The notes beneath the pieces were generated by a model. The model ran no database searches. It had not been told where the DNA came from and saw nothing but the letters and a program-made list of their open reading frames with translations. 26,307 nucleotides of DNA from Blattamonas nauphoetae. Its lineage: Eukaryota > Preaxostyla > Oxymonadida. Every line of letters begins with the position of its first letter. Within the stretch, counting starts at the first letter, position 1. Of the stretch, positions 20,746-26,307 are shown in pieces. Position numbers and translations under genes: made by a program. Location of the stretch: contig JARBJD010000648.1 in assembly GCA_033064195.1 (NCBI GenBank), forward strand, positions 1-26,307, in the 5' to 3' direction.

Positions 20746-20908
20746 GCGCTTCTGTGTTTCGCTCTTCCTTGTTCGCGCTTCTTGTTTCGCTCTTCCTTGT
20801 TCGCTCTTCTTTCTTCTCGCTTCTTTGTTTGCTCTTCTGTGTTTCACTCTTCCCTCTCCTCTCTTTCATCTTCGCTCTTCCTTGTTCGTTCTTCTTTCTT
20901 CTCTCTTC

Positions 20909-21238
20909 CAAGCTGCTTCCCGCAGCGTCACGTGTAGTCTTCTTCGATCTTCTTCCTCTTCCACTGGGCCACTTTGTTGAGATGGGACAGCGATTCCGAA
21001 GACGAAGACACTTCATTTCCATTTCGAACATGCAACGTGTCGTTCTCCCATTCATTTGACTATTCGATGGACCCATTCACAAAGGAAGAATGTCACTCGC
21101 CCGCTCTGAATTCAAGAATGTCGAGAACTCGTTTGCAGCATGCCGTTCGAGTGGAAATGAAGGAGCAGTGAACATTGAGTGTTCAAAGAGCGTCTGGTCT
21201 TCCTCGCTGGTTGTTTACTCATACTTCTCCCAGTGCTC
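20909..21238. other. right flank of the minisatellite
   Basis: Unique sequence resumes after the array. A minus-strand frame with an ATG at 21076 runs from here straight into the array, but its unique N-terminal part is R and K-rich and matches nothing I know. I see no supportable gene. Confidence 0.4.
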
Positions 21239-21880
21239 TCAGCAAAGCACTGGACAGCCACAACGCTCAACCCGAATCATCAGCTCTTCGATCGGTGTCC
21301 CTCCTCCACTACTTGCTTGGCAGTTCGTTCGATCAGTGGAACAGACTTTCAAACAGAAGATGTCAGAGAGCGTGGAGATTGTCATCCTCAAATCGTCCAC
21401 ACTCTCAGAAGCGTTGTTCATGCTGCCCTCTTCGCTTTCACTCATTTCCCGGTCTGGCTCATCTGGAAAGTCTGCGGTGGAAGACCTCGGGTAACGCACG
21501 ACCCCTCACTTCTGCACACAAACGAGAAAATGACAGAACAACAAGGAAAACCTTCGAGGTCGAGATCAGGTGACGAGATCGTCTTCTGCAAGCACTCCTT
21601 CTTGATCTTCTGCAACTGCGGCAAGATTTTTGACGTAAAATTCGTCGCCAGTGAGTGTGTCGTCCTGACTGCCGTAGAGAAAGCGGGCTGAGAGGTTTTG
21701 AGGAATTCGACATATTTCAGGATGACCTCGTCGAGTTGGGCTGGATCGTGGATGAACGACGTGTTGTCGAGGATAGCTGAAGTGAACCTGTCCGTCTTGA
21801 AGATGAGCGACTTGTTGGATGGGTCAGAGTGTTCTGCGTGCCGGATGTCCAAAACGCGTGCGTATCGACCTCATCCTTCT
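21239..21880 (-). pseudogene. 3' part of an unidentified minus-strand gene, probably with one short intron
   Basis: From about 21880 to 21552 the minus strand encodes convincing protein: RVLDIRHAEHSDPSN, a helix QLDEVILKYVEFLKTSQPAF, then LQKIKKECLQKTISSPDLD. A pyrimidine-rich interval follows, starting GTTTTC at 21551 and ending TGTGCAG at 21512. Splicing there gives a short end with a stop at 21459. Using the next AG, at 21505, instead opens an acidic tail (DEPDREMSESEEGSMNN) to 21239. An in-frame TGA lies at the upstream edge and no ATG fits, so this is not a complete gene as read. I do not recognise the family. It could be an indel-affected live gene or a decaying one; it lies on the same strand as the similar fragments at 22023-22967. 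Confidence 0.4.
21512..21551 (-). other. candidate 40-nt intron (alternative acceptor gives 47 nt)
   Basis: On the minus strand the interval starts GTTTTC, is strongly pyrimidine-rich and ends TGTGCAG. Its size matches the other mini-introns in the window. A second AG seven bases further opens a different, longer frame, so two acceptors are possible. Confidence 0.4.
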
Positions 21881-21973
21881 ATATGTGGGAGCGAGTGGGG
21901 TTGAAGTTGTTCGCTACATCGAGATAAACGAAGCGAACAGAACCGACAGTCTGTTGGATGGAGAGTCGCTACC

Positions 21974-22010
21974 CTGATTCGAATAACGAAATTAGTACGC
22001 CTTCAAACAC
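21974..22010 (-). other. candidate 37-nt intron with TACTAAT branch point
   Basis: On the minus strand the interval starts GTGTTT, holds the textbook branch-point sequence TACTAAT at 21997-21991, and ends GAATCAG. It lies between coding-like stretches (LDDTETT upstream, QQTVGSVRFVYLDV downstream), although one further base slip is needed to join them. Confidence 0.4.
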
Positions 22011-22022
22011 GTTGTCTCAGTG

Positions 22023-22967
22023 TCATCCAATTTGTGAGGCGATTTGAGAGGCAAGATTACGAGAATGTGGAGCAGCAGACGAAACTCCTGAGTGGATCGA
22101 GTCAGACAACGAAGAGGAGGGTTCATGCGTCATCCATTTCTGCAAAGATCACTCCACAATTGACAGCTGAACAATCCGAGAACGATATCGAACCGACAGG
22201 GACAAAGTGTGATGGTCCGGCAGGAGTGGCGAGCGGGCGAGGACGAACTTGCTGAATGTTGTGCGTACACTCCGAACAACAAAGGGGTCCAAAGATGGCA
22301 AAGTTTAGGGCTGTTCGAGCTCTGTCTGGTAGAATGCTTCATTGTTGACAGCAATCTCGACTGAGATAGCATCGCAAGCATGAACCGTCACACTCCTCCC
22401 TCGCTTGGAGTTTTCCTCCGCTTGAATGTAGTTATCTTTGGCATCGCTTCCTCGTTGCGAGTTTGAGAATGAGCTCGTCTGTCTTCCTTCCTTTCTCCAT
22501 CGCTAGTTCACTCAGTCTGAGGCTTCCATGAGAACTCGTCCGTCATTCGCTTGTCTCTTCCTCGTACTCGATATCTCCGTCATTGTCCCACGTGCAAGGC
22601 AGCCGTCCACGAAGGTCCATTCAGCTGTGACCACAAAGCTACTACCAGTGTTAGCAGTGGCGATATAACACAGACTGGGCTTGAGTTCAGAAGCTCGACG
22701 GGTGGAATAGAGGCGTAAAGCAGTCTGCAGTGCCAGTAGTGAAGGTTGGGCCAGCCGCAGCTGGAGGCAATTCCATGGCACCATGGTGAAACAGCAGGCT
22801 CTGTTGCAAAGGGATGGAGAGGGTTTGGCGAGGAGAGCTGCAGAAGAGTGTGGTGGAGGTGTCTTGTTCATTCGGAAGCAGCGGAATCCCAAGCTCTCAT
22901 CGAACAGCCCAAAATGTCCAGGACAACAAACACGATGCCCTCGTTGTTCATCACACTCCACACTCAC
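22023..22967 (-). pseudogene. decayed or unspliced coding stretch of an unidentified gene
   Basis: One minus-strand frame runs 945 bases with only four internal stops (22512, 22503, 22305, 22149) before a fifth at 22023. Pieces between the stops look protein-like: SLCYIATANTGSSFVVTAEW, KDNYIQAEENSKRGRSVTV, ISVEIAVNNEAFYQTEL, and RSVRTTFSKFVLARSPLLP. TGA, TAG and TAA all occur, so reassignment of one stop codon does not explain them. I do not recognise the family. It probably belongs with the coding-like sequence at 21239-21880. Introns could remove some stops. Other frames here are also fairly open, which lowers confidence. Confidence 0.3.
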
Positions 22968-23125
22968 TCCACCACGTTACTCCCAAACTTCAACCAGCTT
23001 AGAGTGTGAAGATGGCTTGTCAGATGACGTCATGTCACGGAAAAGGCGCGATCGACACAAAATGTTGCAGAAATAGTGACGTTGTTCGACGGCGGCATAA
23101 ATCACTGAATGAGACTCCACTCGCT

Positions 23126-23524
23126 TCAAATATTGCAGAGGGCATAAAAGATGGGTGACGGGGTCTGAATAGGTTTGTCAAGATTGACTCTTCCGTCTGC
23201 CCTCATTCGCTCTTCAATATCCATATCTTCACGCTCGTCTGTTTCTTGCGACAGAATCGTGTCGATGATTTCAACAGAAAAGTTTCCATTCGACAGTACA
23301 ACAAGCTGGTCAACAATCGAACGCAAGAAGAACATCACGGTATCAGAGTGACAGATTCGGATCGCTGCTGATTCGTCTGGAAAATTCGTCAGATACATGA
23401 AGGGTTCTGGTCTGCCACGTGCGTCAGTGCTGCATATCACCACACCCACAATCGACATGTTCAGAGTTCTAGTTCGAATGGCCTGTTTCCGAAGCGGAAA
23501 GTCAGCTCCATCCACCTCCATCAT
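23126..23524 (-). CDS. orphan protein, 132 residues
   Basis: The frame opens with two adjacent ATGs at 23524 and 23521 (MMEVDGADFPLRKQ) and stops at 23126. It reads as an ordered globular domain: a hydrophobic strand MSIVGVVICSTD, then EPFMYLTNFPDESAA, a helix MFFLRSIVDQLVVLSNG, and an acidic tail ETDEREDMDIEERM. The strand-helix pattern loosely recalls small alpha/beta trafficking domains, but no motif fixes a family and I assign no function. No signal peptide, membrane span or frame break is seen. Neighbours are the broken minus-strand gene downstream and AT-rich DNA upstream. An additional 3' exon cannot be excluded because the C-terminus (SPIFYALCNI) ends abruptly. Confidence 0.55.
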   Translation of the reverse strand: MMEVDGADFPLRKQAIRTRTLNMSIVGVVICSTDARGRPEPFMYLTNFPDESAAIRICHSDTVMFFLRSIVDQLVVLSNGNFSVEIIDTILSQETDEREDMDIEERMRADGRVNLDKPIQTPSPIFYALCNI

Positions 23525-24437
23525 TCAAAGAATCAGTTGTACTTAGATAATCTGGTTTGGTTTGCGTGAGTCAGGGAACATAGTCGATGACGATGAGTGG
23601 TTGTCATCTTTCTCGGCGATCTTCAGATTCAGCATGTTAATCTGAACTAGATGCGTACTTAAAGCAAAATCTGGATTGGGAGTTGGTTGCAGTCTCTTTC
23701 ATTTCCTGATCAGTACTGGTTCGTGAACAAGCCGATCCACTCGAATGGCCTGAAGCAGTTCATCTTGTCTCGATTGAGTGACCATGTGCTGGACAGTGGA
23801 GTGTGGCTCAGCAATTGTGGATTGGTGTCTGGGTGCGGAGAGGATTCTGGCAGTTGAGCCAGAGTCGATTGCTTCTTCCGAGCTGTTCCTTCGTCAACTT
23901 GCCTTGACTTTCTGTCTCCGCTGTTGAGATCAAGCAGTGCAAATTATGTCAGAGCTGTTGCAAGGGTTTGCTTCCAATTTTTACGGACAGAGCACCTCCA
24001 ATGCATCCTAATGGCATTCGTTGAAGGATGGTCTGGTGATCATGATTTGAGCATGTTTCAGCACCGTGACATGGAGACAATTTTTCCAATTGTGTGAGAG
24101 GTGTTTCAGAGAATTTGTCGGACAGATTCAGATCCACAACGAACGATCGCGATGTGAAAGTCGTTCTCAATCCATTTCAACGTAGCTTTCAAATAGAAGA
24201 GGCATGCAATGATTGTCTTCAGTACACCATCTGTCACATCATTGTTGCTGATAGGTACTATCCGAAGAAGAACACGAGTGAACTGTTCTTGAGTTTTGGA
24301 AACATGGCAGCAATTGGATGTGTGGTCAATTAGTGTTAAGAGTGATAACAATAGTATATCTTCGAATAACGAGTCAAAGAATCAAATCAATCTCATTAAT
24401 GGTGAGTTTCGATTCTGTTCCATGGTGATCATTCCCA
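23525..24437. other. AT-richer interval with weak coding-like traces
   Basis: No complete gene is visible. On the minus strand, two overlapping frames at 24351-24106 and 24170-23949 carry protein-like pieces (VLKTIIACLFYLKATLKWIE and LNLSDKFSETPLTQLEKLSP) that could be one broken gene. Neither has a proper start in context. Confidence 0.3.
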
Positions 24438-24471
24438 TATACTGCCCGACGACAACTTGATCCGGCTGTAA
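24438..24471 (-). repeat. inverted repeat copy A (34 bp), encodes LQPDQVVVGQY on minus
   Basis: Read on the minus strand this segment begins TTACAGCCGGATCA and ends GGGCAGTATA. It matches the plus-strand segment at 25837-25872 except for two transitions and a 2-bp gap. Similarity stops abruptly on both sides. Confidence 0.75.
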
Positions 24472-25836
24472 AACGGTTGTATTTTTCTGAATAGAGACAA
24501 TGTGTTTCAATTTTCTATCAATGATAATTGAGAGAGTTAGACACAGTTTGATTAAAATGAGAAGACAAAAATTCTGTGTGACGTGAAAACTGTAAAATAA
24601 AAAATGATGGACATGCTCCTCACGACATGACACGTGATTCGCTTCATCCTGCTCGATTCCTCTTACTTTAAATTGTTTTAACTTTATGAGAGTAATACTC
24701 GAGGAGTCGATCACTGAATGAGAGAACGGTGTTTTCATTACTTTCTTGTGGGATCGAGTTCTCACCTCGCACGATTTTAGACAAAGTTAGTCCCTTGTGA
24801 CGTAATTCGCATAATTTTCAAAAGAATTGATACAAGCGTTCACGAAATGTGTTTGATGAGGTTAAAGTCGGTAAAGAGTGTTTGAAGGTCTTTCTGACCG
24901 ATATTGACATGTTTGATTCATGGAAGTTTTATCTTTTTCTTGTTTCAACTAACACAATCGCTGAGGAAGGGACCCGTGAGGTGGTGGTGAGGGTCCATCT
25001 TTCCCTCAGTGCGAAATGTGATGAAGGATCACGGCATTGTTTTCCGTCAATGATCTCTTCCGTCACGACAAGTTTTCAGTTTCAACTAATCCCAGTACAT
25101 CACCAAATCCCAAGTTTGCGGGATGCTCCACAACCAGATTCTCAGCGTGGTGTGACTTTTATCTGTATGAATTCTTGAATTTCTCTAGTCATCTCTCACA
25201 GATTCTTCACATCGCCAATAAAGCTCATGAAAGAAACATTTTTAAAGAGTCTCATTTCCAAAGACGCAGCGATTATGAAAATGATGGAGAAGAATGCGAG
25301 GAACTCTGTGCGATTTGTGAAGACCAATTCGATACACTTTGACGAATCGTTGGAAGAAACAGTGTGATTTTTTGATTTTGATGTCTCTCTTTCGATGAAC
25401 AGCTGAACTGTATGAGACGTTTTTGAATCCAATTCGAACAGTATGCAAAGTCTTGATGGTTTCGTGCTGTGGCTGGCCTTTTCATTTCACGACTAACTGT
25501 TAATCGTCGGTGTTCGGCGCATCGGTGTCCTTGGATGCTGCATAGACAGAGACATGGAGCGAACGAGTTGACATGTGTCTTCCTTTTCCTTTTCTTCATT
25601 CAATCTGCTACTATCTTTCACTAGACATTCACCATCTGGGATCCATTCAGGAGTGATATCGGATGTGAATCACGTGTCATGTCGTTCGGAGTATGTCCCC
25701 ATACAGTAGCATTTCATGTCATTCTCTCTTATTTTCACTGTTGATCTTCCAAAAAATCACAGAGACGTATAACTCAAGACAGTTGATGGGAGAGAAAAGG
25801 AACTCTCAACTCTCACTTGTTCCTTCAAAAGCAAAA
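24472..25836. other. interval between the inverted repeats; no gene seen
   Basis: About 1.4 kb of AT-richer DNA. Short open frames occur on both strands but lack ATG starts or protein character. I see no transposase-like sequence here. Confidence 0.4.
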
Positions 25837-25872
25837 TTACAGCCGGATCAGGTCGTCGTGTCGGGCAGTATA
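25837..25872 (+). repeat. inverted repeat copy B (36 bp), encodes LQPDQVVV on plus
   Basis: This is the plus-strand partner of 24438-24471. Its two base differences from copy A are both synonymous in the LQPDQVVVGQY frame, and a 2-bp insertion then shifts that frame. Confidence 0.75.
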
Positions 25873-26307
25873 AACTGGTACGATGGTCTGGATCTCTGAA
25901 CTGTTAACTCTTAACGATCAATTCTAGTTCAATTCATCCTTCGCTTATTTCACTCATTTCTCCACCTTTATTCAAAGAAGTGAAGTGGGAAAGAAAGAAC
26001 GGGTGGTAGTCACAGATTGTGGCAAGAGAAAATGAACCGGATAATAGAGCTGTATTAAGAGCTCAAAGATGCTAAGATGAAGGTGGATTCTTTCCATTAT
26101 CCTCACGAAAGAGAACTTGATTCCGAAGTTTGTGAGACTTAGTTGGATGAGAATAATGAAATGCGGATCGCAGAACATGCTCATGTAAAACAGACTGCTG
26201 AAGCCATGTAGAGAAATAGCTTGGGCAAGAGATGCTTGGAAGTACGATCTTCAAATGGTCAAGAGAGATTTTGGGGTGAGAAGGAGTTTCGTTGATTCTT
26301 GCCCGAC
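25873..26307. other. right-edge interval; nothing supportable
   Basis: AT-rich sequence with short open frames only. No domain, RNA gene or repeat was recognised. Confidence 0.4.

Larger units (their letters stand above)
16788..20908. repeat. 4.1-kb minisatellite, basic period 29 bp, A-free on the plus strand
   Basis: The array alternates a 14-bp unit CGCTCTTCCTTGTT and a 15-bp unit CGCTCTTCTGTGTTT, giving a 29-bp dimer. Variants carry CTCTTTTGTG, CTCCTTTGTG, CTCTTCGGTG, CGCTTCTGTG, CCCTTTTCC or a TCTTCTTTCTTCT block. By eye about 17 A bases occur in the whole array on the plus strand. Since 29 is not divisible by three, each frame passes through all three phases, and the conceptual translation has a 29-residue super-period on either strand (for example NKEERNTEERTRKSETQ on minus). 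Long frames are open on both strands, including minus 16651-20847 and 16766-21076 and plus 16739-20980. These follow from the missing A and are not counted as genes. Higher-order copies are present inside. Function unknown; satellite, recombination-prone or transcribed repeat are all possible. Confidence 0.95.

Noticed and set aside
16788-20908. CRISPR-like array
   Set aside because: There are no unique spacers; units of 14-16 bp abut directly and vary only by small changes, and the context is eukaryotic.
16651-21076. Overlapping ORFs of about 1400 codons on both strands as real giant proteins
   Set aside because: They follow from the near absence of A on the plus strand; no domain or unique coding signal supports them inside the array.
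21179-21691. Plus-strand frame that begins with a signal-like peptide
   Set aside because: It starts with GTG, and the opposite strand has the more protein-like sequence and intron signals.
22023-22967. Altered genetic code with reassigned stop codons
   Set aside because: TGA, TAG and TAA all interrupt the frame, and neighbouring genes end with TAA or TGA at sensible places.
24849-25178. 109-codon plus-strand frame
   Set aside because: No ATG at its start and no recognisable protein character in the second half.
24438-25872. Complete terminal-inverted-repeat transposon
   Set aside because: No transposase-like sequence between the repeats and no clear target duplication beside them.
1-26307. 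tRNA or rRNA genes
   Set aside because: No recognisable tRNA B-box context or rRNA core was seen by eye; a covariance-model scan would settle it.
1-26307. Retroviral, LTR or Polinton-like elements
   Set aside because: No reverse transcriptase, integrase, capsid or polymerase motifs were seen in any open frame.

Overview
The window looks like nuclear DNA of a eukaryotic microbe. It has candidate spliceosomal introns of only about 32-47 nt, a TRIM-like zinc-finger/coiled-coil/filamin-repeat gene, and a 3042-residue beta-helix surface protein with one membrane span and a cytoplasmic kinase-like domain. From memory of such repertoires, my best guess is an anaerobic metamonad of the oxymonad type (Blattamonas-like). 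That is inference; nothing in the window proves it.

Layout. 1-141: tail of an unidentified plus-strand gene. 287-3295, minus: TRIM-like gene, whose reading frame slips about six times by single bases, plus a 3' coding-like piece. 3296-4014: intergenic. 4015-4906, plus: TM1586-type nitroreductase with two candidate mini-introns and one lost base. 4907-5761: intergenic. 5765-14890, minus: a very large uninterrupted receptor-like pseudokinase gene, diverging across a 182-bp interval from a 105-residue orphan gene at 15073-15390. 15391-16787: no gene seen. 16788-20908: a 4.1-kb minisatellite, basic period 29 bp, with almost no A on the plus strand. 21239-22967, minus: fragments of an unidentified, apparently broken gene with intron-like gaps. 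23126-23524, minus: a 132-residue orphan gene. 23525-26307: AT-richer DNA without a convincing gene, holding a 34/36-bp inverted repeat pair.

The most unusual parts are the minisatellite and the giant receptor. All three stop codons contain both T and A, so a strand without A and its T-free complement cannot carry stops in any frame. The ORFs of about 1400 codons on both strands of the array are therefore a consequence of composition, not evidence of coding. The receptor pairs at least six serial C-G-x(5)-P-C-like extracellular modules with an intracellular kinase fold that lacks the usual catalytic residues, so it probably works as a scaffold or binding receptor. No operon logic applies; the genes look independent.
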